From Haloechinothrix aidingensis (GTDB lineage: Bacteria > Actinomycetota > Actinomycetes > Mycobacteriales > Pseudonocardiaceae): a stretch of DNA of 64,000 bases. Where the stretch lies: NCBI RefSeq assembly GCF_013450155.1, contig NZ_JACCKD010000009.1:186001-250000 (forward strand), written 5' to 3'. This document shows, piece by piece, positions 27,351-35,332 of the stretch; the stretch's first letter is position 1; every line of letters begins with the position of its first letter. Below the pieces are notes generated by a model, which saw nothing but the letters and a program-made list of their open reading frames with translations, was not told where the DNA came from and ran no database searches. The translations under genes were made by a program, and so were the position numbers.

Positions 27351-28814
27351 ATGGCGGACACAGCGGAGAACGCACCCGGCACGGGCGCGTGGGACTACGA
27401 CCCCGCCCCAGAGCGCGCGGAGCTCGCGAACCTCCGGGCGCACTACCGCCCGTTCATCGACGGCGCGTTCGTCGACGGCACCGGTGAGCCGCTGAAAACG
27501 AGCAACCCCGCGACCGGGGAAACGCTCGCGGAGGTCGGCACAGCGGCGGACGCCGACGTCGGCACGGCGGTGACCGCGGCGCGTGCGGCGTTCGAGCGGA
27601 CCTGGTCGACGATGCCGGGCACCGAACGAGCCAAGTACCTGTTCCGCATCGCGCGGCTGATCCAGGAGCGTTCCCGGGAGCTTGCCGTACTCGAGACCCT
27701 GGACAACGGTAAGCCGATCAAGGAGTCCCGGGACGCCGACCTTCCCGCGGTCGCGGCGCACTTCTTCCACCACGCGGGGTGGGCGGACAAGCTGGACTAC
27801 GCGGGGTTCGGTCCGCTGCCCCGGCCACTCGGTGTCGCGGGCCAGGTCATCCCGTGGAACTTCCCCCTGCTCATGCTCGCGTGGAAGATCGCGCCCGCGC
27901 TGGCGACCGGCAATACCGTGGTGCTCAAACCGGCCGAGACCACCCCGCTCACGGCGCTGGCCTTCGCCGAGATCTGCCAGCAGGCCCAGCTACCCCCCGG
28001 CGTCGTCAACATCCTTCCCGGCGGGGGCGACACCGGCTCCACCCTTGTCGCCCACCCCGGTGTCGACAAGGTGGCCTTCACCGGGTCGACCGAGGTCGGC
28101 AAGCTCATCCAGAGCAGGCTGGCCGGCACGCCGACGAAGCTAACGCTGGAGCTCGGCGGCAAGGCCGCGAACATCGTCTTCGACGACGCCCCGCTGGACC
28201 AGGCCGTCGAGGGCATCGTGAACGGGGTCTTCTTCAACCAGGGGCACGTGTGCTGCGCGGGCTCGCGACTCCTCGTGCAGGAGTCGGTCGCCGAGGCCGT
28301 GCTCGAGCGGCTGCGTGGCCGCATCACCACGCTGCGCGTGGGTGATCCCCTCGACAAGAACACCGATCTCGGCGCGATCAACTCGCCCGAACAGCTCGCC
28401 AAGATCCGCGAGCTGGTCGCCTCCGGTGAATCCGAGGGCGCCCAGCGATGGACCAGCCCGTGTGCGCTACCGGACAAGGGTCTGTTCTTCGCGCCGACCG
28501 TGTTCTCCGGAGTGCACCAGTCCATGCGTATCGCCAGGGAGGAGGTCTTCGGACCCGTCCTGTCCGTGCTGACGTTCCGCACCCCGGAAGAGGCGGTGCG
28601 CAAGGCGAACAACACGCCGTACGGCCTCTCCGCGGGCATCTGGACCGAGAAGGGCTCCCGCATCCTGTGGGCGGCCGAGCAGGTGCGCGCGGGCGTGGTG
28701 TGGGCGAACACGTTCAACCGGTTCGACCCTACGGCGTCCTTCGGCGGCTACAAGGAGTCCGGATTCGGCCGGGAAGGCGGCCGTGCCGGCCTGGAGGCTT
28801 ACCTCGATGTCTGA
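27351..28814 (+). CDS. NAD(P)-dependent aldehyde dehydrogenase, catalytic partner
   Basis: A 487-residue aldehyde dehydrogenase with all key elements. These are the cofactor/oxyanion segment GQVIPWNFP, the coenzyme loop FTGSTEVG, the general base Glu267 in LELGG, and the nucleophile Cys301 in NQGHVCCAG. The C-terminal GGYKESGFGREGG is also present. It lies four bases after deoC and overlaps the next gene by eight bases. The likely substrate is acetaldehyde from DeoC, giving acetate or feeding acetyl metabolism. The exact substrate is inference; activity is strongly supported by the residues. Confidence 0.93.
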   Translation: MADTAENAPGTGAWDYDPAPERAELANLRAHYRPFIDGAFVDGTGEPLKTSNPATGETLAEVGTAADADVGTAVTAARAAFERTWSTMPGTERAKYLFRIARLIQERSRELAVLETLDNGKPIKESRDADLPAVAAHFFHHAGWADKLDYAGFGPLPRPLGVAGQVIPWNFPLLMLAWKIAPALATGNTVVLKPAETTPLTALAFAEICQQAQLPPGVVNILPGGGDTGSTLVAHPGVDKVAFTGSTEVGKLIQSRLAGTPTKLTLELGGKAANIVFDDAPLDQAVEGIVNGVFFNQGHVCCAGSRLLVQESVAEAVLERLRGRITTLRVGDPLDKNTDLGAINSPEQLAKIRELVASGESEGAQRWTSPCALPDKGLFFAPTVFSGVHQSMRIAREEVFGPVLSVLTFRTPEEAVRKANNTPYGLSAGIWTEKGSRILWAAEQVRAGVVWANTFNRFDPTASFGGYKESGFGREGGRAGLEAYLDV

Positions 28815-29679
28815 AGACGCACGCCTGCCCGTCGCCAAGACGCACAAGCTCTACATCGGCGGTGCGTTCCCGCGTTCCGAGTCGGGCCGTTCGTACGCGG
28901 CGGGCGATGCCAGGGGGCGGTTCCTCGCCAACGTCGCGCAGGCTTCGCGCAAGGACCTGCGGGACGCCGTCTCCGCCGCACGCAAGGCTTTCCCCGGCTG
29001 GTCGGCCGCCTCCGCGTACAACAGGGGGCAGGTGCTCTACCGCGTCGCCGAGGTGGCCGAGGGCAGGCGGGAGCAACTCGCCGAGGCGGTCGCGAGGGGT
29101 GAGGGGACGCCGGAGGACACAGCTCGATCCATCGTGGACACCGCGATCGACAGGTGGGTCTGGTACGCGGGCTGGACGGACAAGCTCACGCCGGTACTCG
29201 GCTCCGCGAACCCGGTCGCGGGCCCCTACTTCTCGTTCACCGTCGTCGAGCCGACCGGTGTGGTCGGCACGCTCGCGCCACAGGAGTCCTCGCTGCTCGG
29301 GCTGGTCAGCGTGCTGGCCCCGGTGCTGGCAACCGGCTGCACGGCCGTCGTCGTCGCCAGCACCGACCGGCCCGTCCCCGCGATCACCCTCGCCGAGATC
29401 CTGGAGACCTCCGATGTACCCGCGGGTGCCGCCAACATCCTGACCGGCAGCGCCGACGAGCTCGCCCCGCATCTGGCCTCGCACGCCGACGTCAACGCGC
29501 TGGACCTCACCGGGGTACCCGCCGAGCAGCGGGGTGCCCTCGAGCGGTCAGCGGCCGGTTCCGTGAAACGGGTCCTGCGCGTGCCGGCCACCGAGCCGGA
29601 CTGGACCGTCACCCCCGGCATCGACCGCCTGCGCGGCTGCCTCGAGTACAAGACGGTCTGGCACCCCGTCGGCACGTAG
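28807..29679 (+). CDS. Truncated aldehyde dehydrogenase-family protein lacking the catalytic domain
   Basis: A 290-residue protein beginning VAKTHKLYIGGAFPRSESG, an aldehyde-dehydrogenase N-terminus. It keeps the Rossmann-like coenzyme region but ends where the catalytic domain would start. The PWNFP segment is replaced by LAPQESSLLG, and no nucleophilic Cys or general-base Glu is visible. Codon bias is normal and the frame is intact, so it is not an obvious decayed gene. It overlaps the preceding gene by eight bases. Together the two add up to ~777 residues, like ALDH16 proteins, which fuse an active and a truncated domain. I infer a non-catalytic partner subunit. Confidence 0.8.
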   Translation: MSEDARLPVAKTHKLYIGGAFPRSESGRSYAAGDARGRFLANVAQASRKDLRDAVSAARKAFPGWSAASAYNRGQVLYRVAEVAEGRREQLAEAVARGEGTPEDTARSIVDTAIDRWVWYAGWTDKLTPVLGSANPVAGPYFSFTVVEPTGVVGTLAPQESSLLGLVSVLAPVLATGCTAVVVASTDRPVPAITLAEILETSDVPAGAANILTGSADELAPHLASHADVNALDLTGVPAEQRGALERSAAGSVKRVLRVPATEPDWTVTPGIDRLRGCLEYKTVWHPVGT

Positions 29680-29684
29680 CTCCC

Positions 29685-29714
29685 GGCCCGCGCGAAGCCG
29701 CAGGCGCGCGGACC
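29685..29714. terminator. Hairpin between convergent aldehyde dehydrogenase and gntR genes
   Basis: GGCCCGCGCG (29685-29694) pairs with CGCGCGGACC (29705-29714) with one mismatch and a 10-base loop. It sits six bases after the aldehyde dehydrogenase stop and 33 bases from the converging regulator stop, as expected for a shared terminator. Confidence 0.55.
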
Positions 29715-29747
29715 CGGGCAGGCCTTCCGGCGCTCGCGGCCGGCAGG

Positions 29748-30470
29748 TCACACGCCGTGCGGTACGACAGCGTCCCGCACCTCGCCGAGCAGCTCGCGCA
29801 TGGCAGTCTCCGCGTCGGCAGCACGCCGCGCCGCGACCGCGTGAGCCACCTCCTCGTGCAGGTCCAGTGCCTCGGCGACCGGGTGCCGCGGCATGAGTCC
29901 CAGCGTGGTCCTGCCGCGCAGCACCACGGCGACGACGTCGGTGAGCGCGGCGAACATCTCGTTGCCGCTCGAGGTCAGCATCAGCGTGTGGAACTCGATG
30001 TCGAGCTCGAGGAACTCCTCGAGCTCGCCTGCTTCCCCGTGGCCACGCATCGAGGTGGCGAGGCGGACCAGCCGCTCGCGATCCTGCGCCGAGGCGTTGC
30101 TCGCCGCGGCCGCCGCCGCGAGCGGCTCCACGGCGATGCGCAGCTCCGTCAGCGAGCGCAGCTGGATGTCCCTGCCGGGCCCGGCCAGCCGCCACCAGAT
30201 CACCAACGGGTCGAAGACGTTCCACGACGAGCGTGGCTGCACGATGATGCCCACCCTGCGGCGCGAGCGCACCAGTCCCATCGACTCCAGCACGCGCACC
30301 GTCTCGCGGGCCACCGTGCGGGATACACCCGCTTGCTGCTGTACCTGTTCCAGACGCAGCACGTGCCCCTCGGCGAGCGTTCCGGAGACGATCTGCCTAC
30401 CGATCGTATCCAGCACGGTGCTGTGCAGCGCGCCGCTGCTGACCTCGTCCTTCGGGCTGCCTGAGCTCAC
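29748..30470 (-). CDS. GntR/FadR-subfamily regulator of the gluconate genes
   Basis: A 240-residue regulator. A winged helix-turn-helix lies at about residues 20-85 (LRLEQVQQQAGVSRTVARE as the recognition region). It is followed by an all-helical FCD effector domain with the metal-ligand pattern D...H in ELDIEFHTLML and later LHEEVAHAV. FCD regulators bind sugar acids or other carboxylates. It is divergent from gluconokinase and gluconate permease. The 138-base region between contains a good operator candidate (30516-30536). It therefore probably represses the gnt genes and is released by gluconate or 6-phosphogluconate. The start is GTG 30470. Confidence 0.88.
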   Translation of the reverse strand: MSSGSPKDEVSSGALHSTVLDTIGRQIVSGTLAEGHVLRLEQVQQQAGVSRTVARETVRVLESMGLVRSRRRVGIIVQPRSSWNVFDPLVIWWRLAGPGRDIQLRSLTELRIAVEPLAAAAAASNASAQDRERLVRLATSMRGHGEAGELEEFLELDIEFHTLMLTSSGNEMFAALTDVVAVVLRGRTTLGLMPRHPVAEALDLHEEVAHAVAARRAADAETAMRELLGEVRDAVVPHGV

Positions 30471-30515
30471 CAGCCGAGGATATCTCGCTTCGCACCCCTT
30501 CCCCGGGTGACGTAA

Positions 30516-30545
30516 TGGTGCTATGTTTTAGCGCCAATGGTACTA
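30516..30545. promoter_or_regulatory. Candidate GntR operator between gntR and gntK
   Basis: TGGTGCTA (30516-30523) and TAGCGCCA (30529-30536) form an inverted repeat, seven of eight positions matching, with a five-base spacer. A third half-site-like TGGTACTA follows at 30538-30545. The block is A/T-rich compared with its surroundings and lies between the divergent gntR and gntK starts, as expected for an FCD-type GntR operator. Confidence 0.6.
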
Positions 30546-30608
30546 CGAATTGATCCGTACACGGCTACGGATGAGCGCACACCCACGCAACATGTGAGGG
30601 AAGGCACC

Positions 30609-31142
30609 GTGTCACACGCCGGATCGAGCGCCCCGACGGTCATCGTGGTGATGGGGGTCTCCGGGGTCGGCAAGAGCACCGTCGCCCGCCTGCTCGCCGG
30701 GGAGCTCGGCTGGACCATGGCCGAGGCCGATCAGTTCCACCCCGAGAACAACATCCGCAAGATGACCGCGGGCACACCGCTGACCGACGCGGACCGCATT
30801 CCGTGGCTCCGTGCCATCCGCGGCCGGATCGACGAGCAGGCCGGTACCGGACAGAACCTGGTGCTGACCTGCTCGGCTCTCAAACGCTCGTACCGCGATC
30901 TCCTCCGCAGGGCGCGGGCGAGGGTGCGCTTCGTCCACCTCACAGGGGACACGGCCACGGTCTCCGAACGGCTGCTGCACCGCACCGGCCATTTCATGCC
31001 GCCGGAGTTGTTGCGGTCCCAGCTGGCGGACCTGGAACCGCTGGCCCCCGACGAGGACGGGATCACGGTCGACTCGACCGCGACGCCCGAGCGGATCGTC
31101 CACACGGCCCTGGCAACGCTCGCCATCGGGCCACAGACCTGA
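30609..31142 (+). CDS. gntK: Gluconokinase
   Basis: A 177-residue P-loop kinase that phosphorylates gluconate to 6-phosphogluconate for the pentose-phosphate pathway. The Walker A motif is GVSGVGKST (16-24). ADQFHPENNIRKM and CSALKRSYRDLLR are the gluconate-kinase signatures, and HFMPPELLRSQ lies in the lid region. I chose GTG 30609, which follows GAGGGAAGG and gives the usual length; an upstream ATG at 30537 would start inside the operator. The permease gene follows 100 bases later on the same strand. Confidence 0.95.
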   Translation: MSHAGSSAPTVIVVMGVSGVGKSTVARLLAGELGWTMAEADQFHPENNIRKMTAGTPLTDADRIPWLRAIRGRIDEQAGTGQNLVLTCSALKRSYRDLLRRARARVRFVHLTGDTATVSERLLHRTGHFMPPELLRSQLADLEPLAPDEDGITVDSTATPERIVHTALATLAIGPQT

Positions 31143-31242
31143 CCCGCGGGGCAGGCCGGTGCATGCCGGACCACCCACCGCGCACGGCTCGCCCCGACCA
31201 TTACTCGCCCCCTGCCGTCCCGGACAAGCAACGGAGCTTCTC

Positions 31243-32610
31243 ATGACCCAGACACTCGGAACGGGCCCCCTCCTCGGTATCGCGGCGGGAGCCATCGCCG
31301 TGCTCCTCTTCCTGATCATCAAGCTACGTGTGCACGCGTTCCTCGCTCTGATCGCGGTGAGCATCGCCACGGCCTTCGCCGCGCGGATCCCGGCGGGCGA
31401 GGTCATCGACACCGTAACGGGCGGGTTCGGCGAGACGCTCGGGGCCGTGGCCCTGCTCGTGGGGCTCGGCGCGATGCTCGGCAGGCTCGTCGAGGTCAGC
31501 GGCGGTGCGCAGGCACTGGCCGACGCCTTGGTGTCCCGGTTCGGCGAGCATCGCGCACCGCTGGCACTGGGGACGGCCTCGCTGCTGTTCGGGTTCCCCA
31601 TCTTCTTCGATGCCGGGCTCGTGGTCATGCTGCCGATCGTGTTCACCGTCGCGCGGCGCGTCGGCGGCGGCGTCCTCCGCTACGGCCTGCCGGTGGCCGG
31701 CGCGTTCTCGGTGATGCACATCTTCGCCCCGCCGCACCCCGGCCCGGTCGCCTCCACCGAGCTGCTCGGCGCGGATGTCGGGCTCGTGCTCGTGCTGGCA
31801 CTGGTCGTCGCGATCCCCACCTGGCTGGTCACCAGCTACCTGTACGGCCTCTGGGTCGGCAAGCGCATCGTCCTTCCCGTGCCGGAGATCCTCGGTGGCC
31901 CGCAGGCCGAGCACGATCCGAACCCGCCACGCCCGGCCACGGTAGTCGGCATCCTGCTGCTTCCCCTTGTGCTGATCTTCGCCAACACCGGTCTGGACAC
32001 GGCCCGTGCCGCCGGATGGCTGGACGAGCAGGCCGCCGGATACGACGTGGCCCGCACGCTCGGCGCGACACCGGTCGCTCTGCTGATCACCGTCTTCGTC
32101 GCCTCGTACGTGCTGGGTACCCGCCGCGGTCGTGGCAAGGACCTCATCGAACGGCTGCTCGACTCGGCGCTCGGCCCGGTGTGCGCGATCATCCTCATCA
32201 CCGGGGCTGGTGGGATGTTCGGCGCGGTGCTCAGGGCGAGCGGCATCGGCGACGCCCTCTCCGACGCGCTGGACGGTATCGGCCTTCCCGTGATCGTCGC
32301 CGCATACGTCATCGCTACCGCGCTGCGCATCGCGCAGGGATCGGCGACCGTCGCCCTGATCACCGCCGCGGGGCTGGTTCAGCCTGTGGTGCAGTCCGGC
32401 GCGTTCAACGGTGTCGAGCTCGCCGCGATCGTGCTCGCCCTCGCCGCGGGCTCGGTCACCGCGAGCCACGTGAACGACTCGGGGTTCTGGCTCGTCGGCC
32501 GGTTCATGGAGATGGACGTCAAGACGACCCTCAAGACGTGGACGGTCATGCAGACCACGATCGGGCTGATGGGTTTCGCGATCGCGTCCGGGATCTACGC
32601 GGTGGCCTAG
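31243..32610 (+). CDS. gntP: Gluconate:H+ symporter, GntP family
   Basis: A 455-residue membrane protein with about 12-13 hydrophobic segments. GntP-family features include the early FLIIKLRVHAFLAL, the segment FPIFFDAGLVVMLPIVF, HIFAPPHPGPVAS, and near the end ITAAGLVQP with VNDSGFWLVGRF. It imports gluconate for the kinase encoded upstream. ATG 31243 follows CGGAG; the frame extends upstream without a good start. Expression is probably set by the divergent GntR protein. A strong G/C hairpin region follows the stop. Confidence 0.95.
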   Translation: MTQTLGTGPLLGIAAGAIAVLLFLIIKLRVHAFLALIAVSIATAFAARIPAGEVIDTVTGGFGETLGAVALLVGLGAMLGRLVEVSGGAQALADALVSRFGEHRAPLALGTASLLFGFPIFFDAGLVVMLPIVFTVARRVGGGVLRYGLPVAGAFSVMHIFAPPHPGPVASTELLGADVGLVLVLALVVAIPTWLVTSYLYGLWVGKRIVLPVPEILGGPQAEHDPNPPRPATVVGILLLPLVLIFANTGLDTARAAGWLDEQAAGYDVARTLGATPVALLITVFVASYVLGTRRGRGKDLIERLLDSALGPVCAIILITGAGGMFGAVLRASGIGDALSDALDGIGLPVIVAAYVIATALRIAQGSATVALITAAGLVQPVVQSGAFNGVELAAIVLALAAGSVTASHVNDSGFWLVGRFMEMDVKTTLKTWTVMQTTIGLMGFAIASGIYAVA

Positions 32611-32616
32611 CGTGAC

Positions 32617-32671
32617 GCACCCGCCGCGCGGCGACGGGCCGGCCCCGCGCGGCGGGTGCGCGGGGCCGGCC
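32617..32671. terminator. Two mutually exclusive G/C hairpins between convergent gntP and helicase genes
   Basis: A 15-bp perfect stem pairs 32617-32631 with 32645-32659. A second, 14-bp perfect stem pairs 32637-32650 with 32658-32671. They share bases 32645-32650 and 32658-32659, so only one can form at a time. Read from either side, one of the two stems can stop transcription, which would suit a bidirectional terminator for converging genes. Confidence 0.7.
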
Positions 32672-32676
32672 ATTCC

Positions 32677-35220
32677 CTAGAGCTCACCCACGTCGAGAAC
32701 GCGGACCACCGCGTGCCCGGCCTCGTCCGACGCGGCGAGATCGACCTCGGCGGTGATCGCCCAGTCCCGGTTACCGCCTGGGTCGTCCAGCGTCTGCCGG
32801 ACGCGCCACCGGCCGGGTCCGGTCTCGACCTGGAAGAAGGCAGGTCCGCGCGCGTCGGCGCCCGTACCGATCGTGTCGTACTCCGCGAAGTACTCCTCGA
32901 GCGCGTGCTCCCATGCCTGCGAGTCCCATCCGGACTCGGCGTCGAGCTCGCCGAGCGCGTCGTAGTTCCGGCGAGCGGCCAGCTCCACTCGCCGGAACAG
33001 CTCGTTGCGCACCAGAACCCGGAACGCCCGTTCGTTCCCGGTGACAGCGCTCGGGGTGCTCGGTGGACGCACCTGATCACCGGATGCCCTGTCCGCGGCA
33101 CCACCGGCGGTCAGATCCGGGTCGCGGAGTTGCTCCCACTCGTCGAGCAGGCTGGAGTCGACCTGGCGGACCAGCTCGCCGAGCCACTCGATCAGATCGC
33201 CCAGCTCCTCGGTCTTGGCCTCGTCCGGCACCGTGTGCCGCAGCGCGTCATACACATCGGACAGGTATCGCAGCAACAGACCTTCCGAGCGCGCGATCCC
33301 GTAGAAACGTACGTACTCGGTGAAGTTCATCGCCCGTTCGTACATGTCACGGACCACAGACTTCGGTGACGGTTCGTTGTCGGCGACCCACGGGTGCCCG
33401 CGCCGGTAGGTCTCGAACGCCGCCTCGATCAGCTCCTCGAGCGGCTTCGGGTGATCGATGTCCTCGAGCAGCTCCATGCGCTCGTTGTACTCGATGCCCT
33501 CCGCCTTCATCTCGGCGATCGCCTCGTTACGGGCCAGGAACCGCTGCTGGGCCAGCACCGGGCGCGGGTCCTCCACGGTGGACTCCACGAGGGAGACCAC
33601 GTCGAGCGGGTAGCTCGCCGACTGACGGTCCAGCAACTCGATCGCGGCCAGCGCGAACGGCGACAAGGGCTGGTTGAGCGCGAAGTCGAACTGCAGGTCC
33701 ACGGTCAGGCGCACGGTCCGCCCGTACTCGTCGGGCTCGTCGAGCTCCTCGACCACCCCGGCGGCACGCAGCGCGCGATAGATCGCGATCGCGCGCAGGA
33801 TGTGCTTGCGCTGCAGGTGCCGCGGCTCGTGGTTGTCCTCGAGCAGGCGACGCATCGCCGTGAACGCCCTACCGGGCCGAGCGATGACGTTGAGCAGCAT
33901 CGCGTGACTCACCGTGAAGCTCGACACCAGCGGCTCGGGCTCGGACTGGGTCAGCCGTTCGAACGTGGACTCGGTCCAGTTGACGAACCCCTCCGGCGCC
34001 TTCTTGCGCACGACCTTACGCCTCTTCTTCGCGTCATCACCTGCCTTGGCCAGCGCCTTGGCGTTCTCGATGACGTGCTCGGGCGCCTGCACCACGACGT
34101 AGCCGTCGGTGTCGAACCCGGCCCGGCCCGCCCTGCCCGCGATCTGATGGAACTCCCGCGCCTTCAGGTGCCGCTGCCGCACACCGTCGAACTTGGTCAG
34201 TGCGGTGAACACCACCGTCCTGATGGGCACGTTGATCCCCACACCAAGAGTGTCGGTGCCGCAGATCACCTTCAGCAGGCCGGCCTGGGCGAGCTGCTCG
34301 ACGAGCCTGCGATAGCGCGGCAGCATACCGGCGTGGTGCACGCCGATACCGTGCCGCACGAGCCGCGAGAGCGTCTTGCCGAAACCGGCCGTGAACCGGA
34401 ATCCCCCGATGTGCTCGGCGATCGCCGCCTTCTCCGCCTTGGTGCATACGTTGATACTCGTCAGCGACTGCGCGCGTTCGGCGGCTGCGGCCTGGGAGAA
34501 ATGCACCACGTAGACCGGGGCCTGCCCACCGTGCAACAGCTCGTCGACGGTCTCGTGCAGGGGAGTCATCGCGTACCTGTAGGTCAGCGGAACCGGGCGC
34601 TGTGCCGAGGTCACCGGCGTGGTCGTCCTGCCCGTCCGGCGGGTGAGGTCGGTGCAGAAGGACGAGACATCGCCGAGTGTGGCCGACATCAGCAGGAACT
34701 GCGCTCCGGTCAGCTCGAGCAGCGGTACCTGCCATGCCCATCCCCTGTCCGGTTCGGAGTAGAAGTGGAACTCGTCGGCCACCACCTGGCCGATGTCGGC
34801 CCGCTCACCCTCGCGTAGCGCGATGTTCGCGAGGATCTCGGAGGTGCAGCAGACGATCGGCGCTGCGGGGTTGACCGCGGAGTCGCCGGTCATCATGCCG
34901 ACCGCGTCCGGACCGAACGCATCGACGAGGGCGAAGAACTTCTCCGAGACCAGCGCCTTGATCGGCGCCGTGTAGTACGTGCGCCGCCCGTGCGCCAGCG
35001 CGACGAAGTGCGCGGCCGTGGCCACCAGGCTCTTGCCCGAGCCCGTGGGCGTGGACAAGATCACGTTGGACCCGGACACGATCTCGATCAGCGCCTCCTC
35101 CTGCGCTGGGTAGAGCGTGTACCCCTGCTCGAGCGCCCAGGTGGAGAACGCGTCGTACAGGGCGTCCGGGTCAGGGTCGGAAGGGATCTTCTCGCGCAGG
35201 GAGGTGCTGGTTGCAGTCAT
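32677..35220 (-). CDS. Ski2-like DEAD/DEAH-box helicase with DUF3516
   Basis: An 847-residue superfamily 2 helicase. Motif I is PTGSGKS (58-64), motif II DEFH (149-152) and motif III SAT (179-181). The second RecA domain contains GTDTLGVGINVPIRTVVF and the motif VI-like HQIAGRAGRAGFD. The remaining ~400 residues match the DUF3516 extension typical of actinobacterial proteins of this group. It probably unwinds RNA during turnover or ribosome processing, by analogy with Ski2/HelY-type proteins; the substrate is not known. ATG 35220 opens a conventional N-terminus. It stands alone, converging on gntP. Confidence 0.9.
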   Translation of the reverse strand: MTATSTSLREKIPSDPDPDALYDAFSTWALEQGYTLYPAQEEALIEIVSGSNVILSTPTGSGKSLVATAAHFVALAHGRRTYYTAPIKALVSEKFFALVDAFGPDAVGMMTGDSAVNPAAPIVCCTSEILANIALREGERADIGQVVADEFHFYSEPDRGWAWQVPLLELTGAQFLLMSATLGDVSSFCTDLTRRTGRTTTPVTSAQRPVPLTYRYAMTPLHETVDELLHGGQAPVYVVHFSQAAAAERAQSLTSINVCTKAEKAAIAEHIGGFRFTAGFGKTLSRLVRHGIGVHHAGMLPRYRRLVEQLAQAGLLKVICGTDTLGVGINVPIRTVVFTALTKFDGVRQRHLKAREFHQIAGRAGRAGFDTDGYVVVQAPEHVIENAKALAKAGDDAKKRRKVVRKKAPEGFVNWTESTFERLTQSEPEPLVSSFTVSHAMLLNVIARPGRAFTAMRRLLEDNHEPRHLQRKHILRAIAIYRALRAAGVVEELDEPDEYGRTVRLTVDLQFDFALNQPLSPFALAAIELLDRQSASYPLDVVSLVESTVEDPRPVLAQQRFLARNEAIAEMKAEGIEYNERMELLEDIDHPKPLEELIEAAFETYRRGHPWVADNEPSPKSVVRDMYERAMNFTEYVRFYGIARSEGLLLRYLSDVYDALRHTVPDEAKTEELGDLIEWLGELVRQVDSSLLDEWEQLRDPDLTAGGAADRASGDQVRPPSTPSAVTGNERAFRVLVRNELFRRVELAARRNYDALGELDAESGWDSQAWEHALEEYFAEYDTIGTGADARGPAFFQVETGPGRWRVRQTLDDPGGNRDWAITAEVDLAASDEAGHAVVRVLDVGEL

Positions 35221-35332
35221 GTCCCGTCGAGCCTACCCAGGTAGGGTCGATCGCGTCGCCGAGCCGAACCCCGTAGGCTGCGCACGCGGAGCACATCCAC
35301 GCCAGAGCGCGTAACCAGCATCGGAGGATGTA

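Noticed and set aside
28807-29679. The truncated aldehyde dehydrogenase considered as a pseudogene
   Set aside because: The frame is intact, codon bias is normal, the start is coupled to the previous gene, and truncated second domains occur in ALDH16 proteins.
33394-34818. A 474-codon plus-strand frame opposite the helicase gene
   Set aside because: The helicase motifs on the other strand are all intact; this frame is their antisense shadow.
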